From Platycnemis pennipes (Eukaryota > Arthropoda > Insecta > Odonata > Platycnemididae), in NCBI GenBank assembly GCA_933228895.1, contig OW121848.1, forward strand, positions 82,045,470 to 82,109,469: a stretch of DNA of 64,000 nt. The letters are read 5' to 3'. A program made the position numbers and the translations under genes. Within the stretch, counting starts at the first letter, position 1; every line of letters starts with the position of its first letter. Of the stretch, positions 1 through 11,830 are shown one piece after another. The notes under the pieces are model-generated. The model had not been told where the DNA came from. It worked only from the letters and a program-made list of their open reading frames with translations, and did no database searches.

Positions 1-769
1 CTCAAATGGAAACTGGATCCATGAAAAATCTCTTCCTCATCCGAAATTCAAACCCAAGCCCTCGGAAGGGTCTAGACGCTACAACAAACTCGATCAAATT
101 CATTTTAATACTCGTCAGGCGGCATTCTATGTGTGGAAAGGACACGGTTTTGATCTGCGTAACTCTAGAAGTTTATAATGGCTACATTTTACGAGCTGGT
201 CAGGTTCATCATTTACACTGGTGATTCTCTCCCGTTCATCATCTCCATGATCTAGCGATTGAATGAATCCATCGGTCTCTGGGGTTACGATTAGCTATAT
301 GATGCTAATAGGCCATGTTTACGTCTCGTGGTCGTGTACAGCGCAGTGAAGTAAGCTCTCCATTTCACTCGCATTCAAACGTTCTTATAATTTTCAAGCT
401 GACACCCTTCCTATTGGCACTCAAATTTTAAAGGAGCGTGAAAATGGATCCAATATCCTTTATGTATTTACGGAGGTGCTCGGAATTTGTTTGGCGCTTT
501 GTCCCTAAGGTTTGATCGACTTTCAGTATCTTTGTCTCGGGTGGTGAAAATGGTGAATTCCACTCTTCTCGCCATATATTGAGTCACAATTGCTATGAAT
601 CTTTTTAACTTTGATAAATGTATTTATTTGGTGATAAAATTTATGGCTCAGATTATTAGTCGAGTTCACCATTTAGAATTTATGTGTAAAAGAAGTAAAT
701 ATTTTTATCATTCCCCATGTTTTAGCCTAGATTCATATAATTCATCTTCAGCTCAAACATTCAAATAAA
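1..769. other. No recognised feature
   Basis: AT-rich DNA. Only short chance ORFs are seen, with no family motifs and no obvious repeats. Confidence 0.5.
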
Positions 770-1063
770 TAGTGAAAGTCCTATTTGAATAAAATATCGG
801 TGCACTTTTCCACAACTAATTTAGTTGTGGAAATTAAGTAGAAATTAGTTGTGGAAAAGTGCACCGATATTTTATTCTAATATGTCAAACTTCCACTACA
901 TCTCGCCTGAATCAGTTGATTTTATTCGGAATGCTAGCATAGCATACCAGGCCAAACTCTATCTAAATTAGTTGTGGAAAAGTGCACCGATATTTTATTC
1001 TAATATGTCAAACTTCCACTACATCTCGCCTGAATCAGTTGATTTCTTTAGTGAAAGTCCTAA
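770..1063. repeat. Small foldback/duplicated repeat with 36-bp inverted and 81-bp direct copies
   Basis: Positions 787-822 are the exact reverse complement of 842-877 (36-bp arms around a 19-nt spacer). The 81 bases at 842-922 recur exactly at 965-1045. The motif TAGTGAAAGTCCTA occurs just outside on both sides, near 770 and 1050. There is no coding capacity. The layout fits a MITE or foldback remnant in which one arm was duplicated. The superfamily cannot be assigned because no clear TIR and TSD pair is present. Confidence 0.8.
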
Positions 1064-2205
1064 TTGATTTACCTTTAAATGTCACATTGGTCATATTGGT
1101 TACTTAATTTAGCGAGAGGCGGGCATTATAAAACCATTTAGGCAGATGGATTTCGATAGAAATAAGAAGGCTACATATAGACCTAAATCTTTAAATGAGT
1201 AGCAAGTGAGAAAAAATGCAAAAAATGGGTGTAAATTTTCCGTTTTATTGTAAGTTCGTGAAATAAATGCCTTATACGCCCGCAGATGAAATGTCAACTA
1301 CTGTTTTCTACTGATAGATAACAATTTAATTCTTCGGCCCCCTTTATCTGGGCGTATGTCCATGCATATTTTCAGCTATGCTACATGGAACCTGATTGAT
1401 AATAAATTTTCGACAATGAAGTTCTCCCGTGGTAAAGTTGTAATCAGCTCTTCCTTGAATTATTGACTTGTAATATCCCTCTAAGGTTGCAGTCAGTTTG
1501 CTTCAAAATATCAATAATCGTTGTACTTTTATGTATTTGTCTTTTTATCGTTTTTCCATTCAGTCTCCAGTCAGTAATCTGGCAGTTTCTAAAAAGAACG
1601 ATCCCGACGAAGGAATCGTCAGATGGCTCCAAATACGAGTGAGGAGGAGTGCAAACATGTCTGAGTATCAGTAATTAGAAAGAGCAGCGACCTCTCTTTC
1701 ACCTCGCGTAGGCATTACCTCGTGATATTTACCCCCACGACAGCGACGTGCGATAAAGAACAATCTGACTCTACGTGCAGAAGCCCTTCATAACATTTTT
1801 CTGCATTTCATTCACCCCATTCTGTGAGTCCCCCATGAAAGCACTGACCTATAGGATTTGTGTAAATGACGTAGTCTAGCCACTTGCTGCCGCCGACGAG
1901 TGTATTTTCATTAAAATTTCATTTAGCCGACGTTATTGCATTTTAACTCAATTTTAAAGTACTGCTTTAGGGAATAAAATGCATGTTACCAACTCAGGGC
2001 TCATCGTAGCAATGAACGTACTCTCTACTAAGTGCTTTTCGTCTCTCTTTTGCGCAAGGGCAATCTTGTATTCTTTAGGCGTTTGTAATGTAAATTTTTT
2101 TCATTAAATTTTTATTTATATAATTAAGGGTATCTAATTCTCACGAGTGGCGAAGGGCTTGGAAGACACGAACTTGGCACGTATAGCGAAGCTGTGCGAC
2201 AAATT
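1064..2205. other. No recognised feature
   Basis: No coding signal, RNA gene or assignable repeat is seen. The two short minus-strand ORFs here have no recognisable motifs. Confidence 0.5.
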
Positions 2206-2345
2206 GATCCGAGCCTATCTTAAGCTAGATAGTAGATATCTATAGTTGCTTGTTTGCATGTTAGTAGTGCATGCTTGGTGATATTCAACCCCTGTCACAC
2301 ACCCTCGCGGTGGCTTGCAGGATATCGTGTAGATGTAGATGTAAG
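2206..2345 (+). mobile_element. LINE 3'-end fragment, (GTAGAT)n-tailed family
   Basis: This is a 3' UTR fragment of the dispersed LINE family found throughout the window. It contains the block 'TTGCTTGTTTGCATG', then a conserved 'GGTGGCTTGCAGG' box, and ends in GTAGATGTAGATGTA. The same order of blocks occurs at 12763-12900 (minus), 13680-13815 and 40517-40625. No ORF sequence is retained, so the copy is strongly 5'-truncated. The left boundary is approximate. Confidence 0.75.
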
Positions 2346-2857
2346 GTGAAAGAATATAGTCACGTCATGATTGTTATAAACTAAATCCATAATAGCGTGA
2401 TGTCTCTAAAGCTGTAAAGACCGTCTCTGCTTCCGCAAAATAAACGTTGGAGCTTTTTTCCCCTCTGACGATTACATACTATTCACTCTAAAATTCAAAC
2501 AGCTCTCATTATTTTTGACTGCCTTACCGTCATCATCATGGTGGACCTTCATTTTAATCTAAACGTGGATTAGTGCAGCAGGAGTTCCACGCGTATTATA
2601 GTAAATGGTCCGATAAAATAACGCGTAGACCGCTTTACGTTTAATGAACTCCATTAAATTTAGGATTATGAAAAGTTGTATTATTTAATTCAGTGCGCTA
2701 CGCTAGACCATTGCTTATTTTTCAATTTTTCGAAGTCGAAGGTGTTCGGATGTGCAGAGTGCTCGTTGGCATGTGTAAAGCTCGAGGTTTTTTTCGTGGT
2801 TCGTGATTGAAGTGTCAGGGGTGCCCCAAGGGTTCCTAAATGCTAAAATTTTCAAAA
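2346..2857. other. No recognised feature
   Basis: AT-rich unique-looking DNA between two LINE fragments. Confidence 0.4.
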
Positions 2858-3140
2858 AAAATGTCGATACAATCGTATCGAATATATTTACCGCTATTCA
2901 TATCTCTAATTGTACGAGGAAAAAAGGACATAATTAATCTGTCAGTACTGCAATCAATTTCTCTAATTTTGTGATTATGGTCCGGTCTACTATTGTTAGT
3001 TGAGTTTCGCAAAATAGTTTTTACGTCATGAGTGAAAATATTACATTGGAATTTATTTAGAAGATTAAGTCTAAATTTCAACCTGCGATCTGACAATTAT
3101 TCACATTTTAATTCATTTAATAGACAGGTTACGCTAATTT
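2858..3140 (-). pseudogene. LINE ORF2 C-terminal fragment ((GTAGAT)n-tailed family)
   Basis: The minus strand encodes LSDRRLKFRLNLLNKFQ followed by FFPRTIRDMNSGKY. This closely matches the fragment at 12358-12540 on the plus strand. The upstream codons (RVTCLLNELK) align with 12300-12350, and both copies have a stop just before SDRRLKF. In LINE families of the CR1/jockey assemblage this segment lies after the reverse transcriptase, near the C-terminus of ORF2. RT and endonuclease are absent, and the fragment stops just past the end of ORF2, before the 3' UTR and tail, so it is truncated at both ends and non-functional. Confidence 0.75.
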
Positions 3141-3232
3141 TCCTTTGGTTAACCCATGTTACACACGCAAAACGCCTTATCCAGGGCTAACACCATGTGG
3201 AAACTCGACTTTGTCGATTGGTAGGGGCGAGT

Positions 3233-3267
3233 GGGGGGGGGGGTGGGGGGGGGGGGGGGGGTTGGGG
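3233..3267 (+). repeat. Long G-tract (guanine-rich simple repeat)
   Basis: An 11-G run, a T and a 17-G run are followed by TT and GGGG. This is a potential G-quadruplex and a likely length-variable or assembly-error-prone site. It opens a locally GC-rich stretch (3200-3600) with no recognisable gene. Confidence 0.9.
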
Positions 3268-4047
3268 CGGAGGGAATCTTTGGTAGAGAATGGACATTTC
3301 ACGTGCTTGGAGTGACCTACCCCGCCTTCGCGGAATACCCAGTGAGTGGACGGTCATTAGCGGGGGTGGGTGGAGGGGAGTGGCGACGAAAGGACTCCCT
3401 CATCATTGGTGGGGGTGTGGAGCGACCGATTGGATAGGCTCTGCTTCGGCTCACTTCGAATGCGACGCTCGTACTTCCCCCTCTCTCATTCTCCAGATGT
3501 GACGAGAAGTTGAATGAGCGTGAGTTAGCGGTCGTCCCACATACGATAACTGCCCCCGCTGACAGACGTAAACATTGCCGCGAGGATGAGCGTTACCTCA
3601 GGTGATAAGTCTTCTTTTGTCCAACGCACATACTCCACGCGTTCGCTATATTCCCACTTTGAAGAAACCCAGAAATACAAAGCGGGCGGGTGAGGGAGGG
3701 GGTGTTTGAATTTTGGTTTGAGGTGAGAGATGGGAGCTGCGTTGATTCCTTATCTCAACGGGATGAGTGAGTGACATTTCAGCCGAATCTTTGAGCGTAA
3801 AATCGTTCCTGCTCCTTCGTCATTCATTCGTACGTGTACACTCTCTAAATTCAATATTCTTTTGACCTTATTTGAAACATTATTTCTGCCAGGTGGGCAT
3901 TAGAATTTGAAATTTTTTTTATGTTTATGTATCACCTACTTACTACAGAGAGATAAAATACCTAAAGATACATGGGTAAAATGTGTTCACAGTCAGTTGG
4001 ATAATGTGTTAAACATGATATGATGCTAAAGTAGTAGTTGATATGCT
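3268..4047. other. No recognised gene; locally GC-rich then AT-rich
   Basis: The short overlapping ORFs at 3231-3502 are driven by the G-rich composition and have no motifs. Nothing else is recognised. Confidence 0.45.
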
Positions 4048-4272
4048 AAGCGGTAAATATATCCAATACGAGTGTATCAATGGATAGCATAGGTAGTTGC
4101 ATGTTGGTATAAGGACTTTAAGCTAACCCAACTAGCAGCATTATATTGCATGCTTGCTTTGATATTTTATCCTCTTTAAAAATTGAAGTTTAGACTAGTA
4201 TATTATTACTAATCCCTGCTACAAATCTGTATGGTGGCTTGCAGGGTATTATGTAGATATATGTAGATATAG
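4048..4272 (+). mobile_element. LINE 3' UTR fragment, (GTAGAT)n-tailed family
   Basis: The segment beginning GCGGTAAATAT and containing 'GGATAGCATAGGTAGTTGC' is colinear with 12541-12720, the 3' UTR of a more complete copy. It ends with GGTGGCTTGCAGGGTATTA and a variant tail GTAGATATATGTAGATAT. Only the non-coding 3' end is present. Confidence 0.8.
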
Positions 4273-4771
4273 TAGGAACGTACAATCGCGGATGAAAGGT
4301 TTCTACTCTTCACATACTTTTATTTGTAGAGTCAAATCCAAGTTGTCGAGTAAAAAATAAGAATGAGAATGATACGCTAAAACATATGCTATGTGATTAA
4401 GCTGTACGTGCTTATTTTTTCACACTTAAAATGCAGCAAACACATAGATTTCTAGGATGAATGTTACAAATTTTAATCTAATGTTTAAGACGACATGTTT
4501 GTGGTGCGTTGCGTTCACTTCTTGTCTCTGATATTCTCAGGTCTCCTCGATTGCTATTTTGGACTTTTTAATTTTAAATTTGCTATTAGGTAAGATATAA
4601 TACAATTTGGAAATAAGATGTTTAAAACATAAATGTGATGATGCATTTCTGCATTCGGAATGATTGCAAATGTTTTCCTCGCATTTCATCAAAAGGAGCT
4701 CTTGTTAGGTTGTGTATTCTTAATTTGACTGGATTGAGCTGGTGTGTGGCTAGAGCCTTCCTATCCCGGGA

Positions 4772-5106
4772 CGTTTACTCGGGACCTAAACCGCGATTTT
4801 GTACCCGAAATCCGATGGAAACGAGAAATAAATTTTAGTGAAAAAGTTAATCTTCTAACCAGTGCCATTCGCTCATTAACCAAAAATTAAAATAAGCAGA
4901 CGCCCACCGAACAAGCTGCATCAAGGATAAGTACGCCATCCACCTCCCGTCCTTGACTGTTTTCAGGGGAATGGAAGGGAGTGGAGGGGGGGGGGGAAGG
5001 TCTCCCCTCACAGATCATGTGGCAACCACTTCCATTGGCTGAGTCAGCTAGCTGTATGTCCCTCACCGTGATATGGCGAAGAAGCTTCGCAGTTTCAGTT
5101 GATGAA
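4772..5106. repeat. Half copy of the large foldback element family
   Basis: The sequence is colinear with 17986-18342, which is the loop and part of the right arm of the roughly 1-kb foldback at 17544-18526. Shared blocks in order are CGTTTACTCGG, ATTTTGTAC, GATGGAAAC, AATTTTAGTGAAAAA, TTAATCTTCTAACCA, GACGCCCACC, CCTCCCGTCCTTGACTG, GGAAGGGAGTGGAGGG and GAGTCAGCT. The left arm is missing, so this copy cannot fold on itself. It contains the perfect palindrome GCTGAGTCAGC at 5038-5048. The left end is set where similarity begins. Confidence 0.8.
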
Positions 5107-7043
5107 TTAATACTTTTCAACTTTTTTCTTATTTTTACGACAATACTTTATTGAAACCTTATTAGTTCACTTGTATGCCGCTGAATGTTGCAGTATTGAT
5201 TGAATTGAATATTGCTGCAGTATTTTTCTTTTTTGAAAATTCCCCTGAGTTAGTACGATATGATAAGTACAAAGTATTTTTATATATCCTATTTTCTTAT
5301 CTTAAATTGTCATTATTCCCTACGAGTGAGTTGAACTTAAGAGTCCCTGAAGTAAAGAATTTAATTCATAGTAGTATAGTATAGTTAGAATCATAGAAAT
5401 CCATTGTAATTGAAATCGAGCAAATGAGGTCAAAATGATCTACAGGTACTATATTTTCCCATGAGTATGCACTAACGTCAGACCGTGGACGAAGCGATGG
5501 TATTCGTGTATTGAATGATCTCATATGCTAGCGTTGAATGAGGTGAGCAATTTCATTGTTTAGTTATAGTCACAAATTATCTCGGTAATTTTAAATATAT
5601 ACGTACTCGAGATCACCAAAATTGAGGAATGAATGTGTACCTTATTATCATATCACGAATAGCATGTCCTCTTTAGGAAATATGGAGTGAAAAAGGAGTT
5701 TTTCGAGATAAGAATTTTAAGGCTTAAAAATCAGTCACACTATCTAATTTTCTTGTAAATATTACTGAGAGATCATAAGCTACAAACTGGAAGCTAAGGA
5801 CGCCAGCATTTCAGAGAAAATATTGATATTGATGATGAAACTTTATGCATCCATTTAGATTTCCAGTAACTTAACTCTTGGCGTTTTGGTAGAAAAATAA
5901 TTAATATATAGCGTCGGTTGCTTTACAGTTTCCCAGTGATTTCTCTGTCATTCTCGTCTACCGTCCAATGATGGATGATGGATTTGTACTTCATTCGTTA
6001 TAGATTAAACTAAATTGCTTTCTGCAATTGCTTTCCCCGTTGGCTTAGTTTTCCATTATAAAATTGATTTGGTTAAGAGTTAATCTTGGGTATCCGCCGC
6101 TAGTTTGAAGACTTGATTTCGGAAGCTTCTTAGGTAAACATTGTTTCAATGTGGTGATTTCATATTTTTTTAAAATTATCCTTAAGTGCGGAACACCATA
6201 ATATTTTTAATCCCATAGCAACTTTTTATATTTTTGAATAAAATTCATTGATTTTATTAATTAATGTTTAATATTTGAATGAAAAGCACCTCTTTGGAAT
6301 AAATAACCTCAAATACAACAGAATAAGCTACTGGCAGAGGAAGAGATTTGCATTAGAGACCATTTGTAATATTTGTAAGGAAGAGGGAACGGCTTACCGA
6401 TGAGGAGGTTGGAATTAATGCTAGTGTACTACTTGGCGACCTGCTCTTCGATAGTACTTATTCATTTCTTTGGGGATGAGATTTTTATTGACAATTATCC
6501 ACATGCAGAGATTTCTTTGATCATCCATGCATAATATTAACCGATCTCCAATTATGTTTTTGCAAAAGGTTAATTAATCATAATAAAAATACCATGGTTT
6601 ATGTTACATGAAATATTTACGACGGAGTCGTTGCTTACCAAAGCGTCTGCTTCTGTGAATCATTTTATGCGTTATTTTTAGAGCTACTTACTATTTCTAA
6701 TAAGTAATCTACCGGGACATTCTTCTCCTGAATTATACTACCATTTTATATTATTTAGAATTATATGCAACCTTCCAAAATATTAATTACAAATTAATAT
6801 TCGATCCCCAGTTTATTGTTAAATTTTAGTTAGGATAAAATGTCAGACTTCTTACAATAAATTTCCCCAGGGACTATGAAACATTTGCCAAGCGCTATCC
6901 CAATTGGACTAAAAAAGAAGAGTAGCCACAAATTGTTGAATAACCCTCGAATGACGGTACAAATTGTTTCGATTCCAATAAGATGGTCATAATCCACGAC
7001 GTCAGTCAATTAGGTTGCCCAGACGCTTTAAAAGAGGGAAGGT
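5107..7043. other. No recognised feature
   Basis: About 1.9 kb of AT-rich DNA without coding signal, identifiable repeat or RNA gene. Confidence 0.5.
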
Positions 7044-7095
7044 ATGCTCTTAATCCTGACGTGCGCCGAATCTCGGGGGAGCCGCCGGGCAGAAG
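7044..7095 (+). other. Possible coding exon ending at a splice donor (tentative)
   Basis: An ATG at 7044 opens 17 codons plus one base and runs into AGAAG|GTAAGAAT, a good match to the metazoan 5' splice-site consensus. The encoded peptide begins MLLILTCAESRG and is not recognised. A GC-rich block with a TATAAA-like motif near 7149-7155 follows immediately. Donor-like strings of this quality also occur by chance, so this is only a candidate first exon or non-coding exon end. Confidence 0.2.
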
Positions 7096-7139
7096 GTAAG
7101 AATTCCTGAGGCGTCGCATAGGTGGCAGCACGAGCGCAT

Positions 7140-7740
7140 TTATACCGGATATAAACAAACCGTTGCGTCTGGGAGGGGGGGGGAGGGAGCGGGAGGGATG
7201 GTGAGGTTAGGGCGAGTAAGGTGCGGCGGCGTGGAGGGAGGAGTGGTGTGCTCAGTGGATGGGAGGGAGGGAATGAGGAAGAGAGGGAGGGTAGTCAGCC
7301 GAGAGGCGTGCTCGGTGGCTCGCGAGGTCGTTGACCGGCTCGTTATGCAGCTAGCGGGATGAGGAGCGGTCTCGGAGGGAAAGAAATAGGAGGGAAGTAA
7401 AAATGATAAAAAAAACCTTCGATTCTGAAGGGGTGGGTGGAGGGGGTTTGGATCGGGAGGGGTGTATACGTACATATGGGGGCGGAGCTTGGTCCGGTAT
7501 CAAGTGTGTGTGACGCCGTCGTAGTTGAGCTTTTCAAACAATAGATGCCGCCAGAGGTCCGCTCTCCTCCCTCTTTCCATTTGTTCGTCACCCGGCGTGT
7601 CTCCCCCCCCCACTCCCGTTTGGCCGATGATTCCTTTGTTCTCTTTGCAGGCTTCTGTCATGCTGTTATTCTCACCCTCCTTCTGCTACGCACTCGCTCT
7701 CGCGAAGTCAGTCAAAAGTCACCAGGCCTCTTCAGGTCGT
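7140..7740. promoter_or_regulatory. GC-rich, purine-strand-biased block
   Basis: This is a locally GC-rich segment, purine-rich on the plus strand up to about 7480 (runs of GGGAGGGA) and then pyrimidine-rich. Its ORFs in several frames are low-complexity Pro/Ser/Thr products of the composition. It may be a promoter-like region, but there is no direct evidence of transcription. Confidence 0.25.
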
Positions 7741-9424
7741 AATTAATTGTTACAGGGTGTTCGTGATTGTTACATCGTGGTTTCTCATTCTGTCGGCGTC
7801 AAGCAGCCTCAAGATGAGATATTCATATTTTCCTTTTCAAAATCGAAGGGAGCCTAGTTTTAGTTCGTGATTTTGCGCGGGATGTTTTGTTTGCGAGGAT
7901 GCTGCGTTTCGTAATCTTATAGGCACTAACTTCTTGGCAAAACATTATTCGTTATTCGCTTTTTTTGTTATATTCATGCCAGTAATGAGGGTAAGGACTA
8001 ATTTATTTTCTTTCTCAGGATTATGTTCGCTATTAGCGGCCTCTATCAATTTATTAACTCGAATATTCGTGGATGGGATACTAGATGTCGAACATATGGA
8101 CATGATTTACTTATTATCAATGTAGAAGTATAGCAACACATGGATAAAAAAATGTTGCTTGATAATCCTTGTACCTAGCATAATGAGTGTAAAAACACAA
8201 TGTAACACGTTTTTACAATTGTATTATGGTGGTATAATTTACATTTTCTTTAACCATGTGTTCGGATGTGTGGTTTATCATACTTGAAATTGTATTCACA
8301 TTAATGCATATGTGCTTTCTATATCGGTTCAGTATTCATTGTCCATCCTTTGAAAAGGGGATTAATGTAAACTCATTTCAGGCACAAAGAATATTTTAGC
8401 AGGGAAAGAAGTGTTACTTTTATAACCCTATAAAATTGAATGGCTTGAATTAGTTGAATTTATATTTTTTTAATGCACTTAACTCTTCTAATCTAATGGA
8501 GATTTTGAAAATATATGACCAAGGCAGAAATGTTTGGGTAGTTAGCTAATGAATTGGCTGCTTATCTGTTAAGCTCTTGCGTAATCAAGTTTCATCAGAT
8601 TCAATTACTGAGTCCGTGATTAAATTTCAGGTGACTATTAATTCCTATAATATTGTTCGCAAAGGAAAATTCTGTCATCATTAAAACATTCTATAACACA
8701 GTAAGTTATTTACTCACATATCTCAACGTAAGTGATTTACTATATATTGATTATGCCGTATACTCTAGGAAATTAATGATTCCTCGCATTATAGTACAGT
8801 TCTCTGGAATTTAGAGTTGCATTTTAAACTGCAGTCCATCGGTCAACCCGCTTATGAAACCATTTCGCTACTAAAAAAATTTCTAAACGATTGATAACGC
8901 TGTGATATCTTTTGGTGTTTTTTCAGTAATATTCGTTCTGTAAAGATATCCTAGTCACAAAAGAGGACAAGGGATCACAATTGTATATTTATTAGAAAAG
9001 TGCGACCGAATTCAACTGTTGGTCCACTTTAGGTACCTTTGAAGTACCTGTAGATGACCTAATGGCATACTTTGCTAATAAATAGACGGCGGAACATGCA
9101 AGCTTAGATAATAAAATTGATAGTAAAATTGCCTGCCTCAGTCAATTTTACACAAGCTTTTGTTGCTCAAACTTACAAAGGAAAATGTTCCAAAAAACAA
9201 CTGATTAAAGTCTTTAAATGTTTCTATTGTCAGTAATTAGAGGTTTTTAACGGAAATATAGAGCTATATTATTACCTGATAGCATATTTTTATGCAGGGC
9301 TTAGGGCTGATGTGTTGCATATGGGGGCTAAATATATTGATGAAGTAATAACATTATTTTCAAAATATATATCAAATAATTTTATTGATGAAAAAAGAAT
9401 AAGAAAAAGTTTGCTTTATTGGTA
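7741..9424. other. No recognised feature
   Basis: AT-rich DNA. No gene or assignable element is seen. The short ORF at 7934-8125 has no motif. Confidence 0.5.
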
Positions 9425-10065
9425 ATCTACATCTACGGATTACCCCGTGAGCCATCTTTAAGGTGTATGGCAGAGGGTGGATTATCACCAATCATTCACT
9501 ACATCAACATCAGTTACCTGCATGTACTAAAGGACATAATAAAACTTAACAATGGAATTTGTTAGTCATATACGCACAAACCACGTTCAACTAATTCATT
9601 AGAATCTGCGATGTAATTTGTGTTATTCGATTAGGCATATGTTGTTATGCAATAATTTCCATTCCATTTAAGCTTTCTAGGATGCAGATAATATGGGTTA
9701 GTAGAACTATGATTATGCGTCTCAAACTACGCTACATACATTACACCTACCTAACCGCATAACCTAACCTAACTGCCTATTATGAAGCCTTAATTTTTTA
9801 GGGGAAGAAAGACATTCTAATTCTATCCGTATTGCAATCTATCTCCATAATCTTGCTTTCATGGTCGAATGTAGCGTAATAGGAGTTTTCTCAGTAGTAT
9901 TTTTTCGTCGTCTGTAAAATGATCAGCTAAATTTTTCTCAAAAGCTTGTCTAAATTTTAACCCTACTCTCAGATAACGATTCCCATCCGAGTCCTTCTAA
10001 TAAACTAGTTACACTGGCACTGTTATCATAATGATATTTCTCAAACCTCGCTGATCTTCTTTGTA
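9425..10065 (-). mobile_element. 5'-truncated, decayed LINE copy, (GTAGAT)n-tailed family
   Basis: Read on the minus strand, the copy starts near 10065 with codons resembling QRRSARFEKYHYDNSASV, then SLLEGLGWESLSE. This is the C-terminal ORF2 segment typical of CR1/jockey-group LINEs. The frame is then broken by stops and shifts. It ends at 9425 with the 3' UTR and the tail, seen on the plus strand as ATCTACATCTAC. RT is absent. It is the longest non-nested copy of this family in the window. Confidence 0.75.
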
Positions 10066-10234
10066 TGAATGTACATAGAGTATTGCAGCCTCCTCACATG
10101 AAATAACCCTTGATTGGAGTGTTTATTAACCGAAAATGTGTTTCCAAGGAATAAAATGTTATGAAAACAGCCAAGCCTGGCCTGAGCGTTTCCCGATTCA
10201 TATTATGGTTATTGTTAGGATAGGTGACGAACAA

Positions 10235-10525
10235 CTATTGACATGTAAATATGTGGATATTTGAGGAGAGGTAGGAATGTAGGGAATCAAGGAAAGGTGA
10301 AGATTTACCCGGTGTCGATATTAGCTTGCTTGGTATCAGTAAATAGGCTCCCACAGTTTTACGGCGCATTTGATAAGGAGTAGTGAACTTAAGTATACTG
10401 CACACCGAACTCAAGTATAAACCGCAGTATTGCTTGCGAAAATCAACAACCTTCCGGAATCGAACCCATGTCCTTAGAAGAGGAGGCTGATACACGAGCC
10501 ACCACACCAACCAGTTCAACATAGA
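10235..10525 (-). mobile_element. tRNA-derived SINE
   Basis: On the minus strand a tRNA-like head carries an A-box-like TGGTTGGTGTGG (10502-10513) and a perfect B box GGTTCGATTCC (10456-10466), at the spacing of a tRNA-derived Pol III promoter. Downstream is a body core with GCTAATATCGACACCGGGT that recurs near 24188-24207 (minus) and 38020-38050 (plus). No intact tRNA cloverleaf can be drawn. The 3' end and TSDs are not resolved. Confidence 0.65.
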
Positions 10526-11529
10526 ATTTATTTGTCAATAGCTACGTGTTACCTTAGAAAGGCATTAAAATTTTTCATGATGATGATTGAATCATGATGA
10601 TGCTCATGTACTAAGGAATGAACAAAAGGGGAGTTATTCCTAACGCATATTCTAGACTATTCACTGCAATTTCAAGGAATCTGAGCACTCTCGCAGAACA
10701 CTTTCATATTTCACTCCGGAATTTCCGGGTGTGGGCTCGTTTTTATTCATGGACGCCATTAGCATATAATTCTCTATAGTAGTAACCATGGCGTCATTTT
10801 TGACTTTCTGATAGAGTCGGAAGTTAGGTAAGAGAAGATGCTTGTCTGTTATCCCCCCCCAAATTCCTTTTGGATGTAATGGCATTATTTGTTGACTTGC
10901 CGAATTGCTTGTGGGTTTGACACTTATCTTCGTTGATGTCGAGAGTTTTTACATCAATGCCGTTCAACGCCTAGGGAAAGTTATAGATGAATAAATATTT
11001 GCCTATTACCTGTTCGTTCGATGTTGAATAAAATATAGAATTTTAGTTCTGATAGGAGAGCAGGTAGCTAAATGAGGAAATCTTATCCATGGTAGTTTTT
11101 TGACATTCTCTGAGAATACTACCTTGATATTCGGAGTGATGGAAATGAAATCAAGGCAATAATTTGGGGAAACCTACCGTTAACGTTACGTGGATAAGAT
11201 TTCTTCTCTGTAATGTTGTAGGATGAATATGATATGAGTGATGAACCTGAGCTAAAGCTAAAAATAAATTAAATAAAATTTTTTAAATAATGTTATTGCC
11301 AGATTGCTTCTAGGTAGATTGATCTTATTTCCTGACAGGTTTTCTAAAATGTCTTGTAATCGTTGAATAGAATAGTGGAGCCGGATCTGATGACCTTTTA
11401 TTTGTCTTCAGCAAGGTCAGTTAGTTAAAATTGGCAGTATTTGTCGTTTAAGTTGAGATATTTTTCGTTTCATTTTATATTTTTCCTCGGTTTTGTTTCG
11501 AATATCGGAGTGAATTTTTGATGACACCA
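10526..11529. other. No recognised feature
   Basis: AT-rich DNA. The minus-strand ORF at 10661-10885 is not recognised. Confidence 0.45.
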
Positions 11530-11830
11530 ATAATGGATTTAATGCTTTCATGCATCGGTAATTGGTTGTCTCCTTTTAACTATAAAAGCAGCTTTGGCTA
11601 ATACCACAGCTTCCTTTATACTGTCATCATTGGTGTATGGTTGTTGTATTTATTTGATTGCTTGCTCACATTCCTCGTTCCACCAAGAGAGTTTTCCGTA
11701 TTTTTGCTGGGGAATTAATTTTTGTGTCGTTTCGATTAAATTTGCTTTTGAACTGTTGCCATTTAATGGTCTATTCCATAACTCCTCTGTGTATGACGGT
11801 GGTATTTTGCTGGGGTCGAATTACGAAAGT
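11530..11830 (-). pseudogene. Decayed LINE fragment (endonuclease-RT linker region)
   Basis: The minus strand reads LIETTQKLIPQQKYGKL followed by SWWNEECEQAIK, then a stop and SIKEAVVLAKAAF. The pattern I-P-x(n)-WWNEEC-x2-AIK is characteristic of the linker between the apurinic-type endonuclease and the reverse transcriptase in jockey/I/R1-group LINEs. At least three in-frame stops are present. The plus-strand ORF at 11594-11908 is the antisense shadow of this fragment. The assignment rests on the short motif only. Confidence 0.45.

Noticed and set aside
7140..7746. ORFs rich in Pro/Ser/Thr on both strands
   Set aside because: Products of GGGAGGGA-type composition, with no conserved motif.
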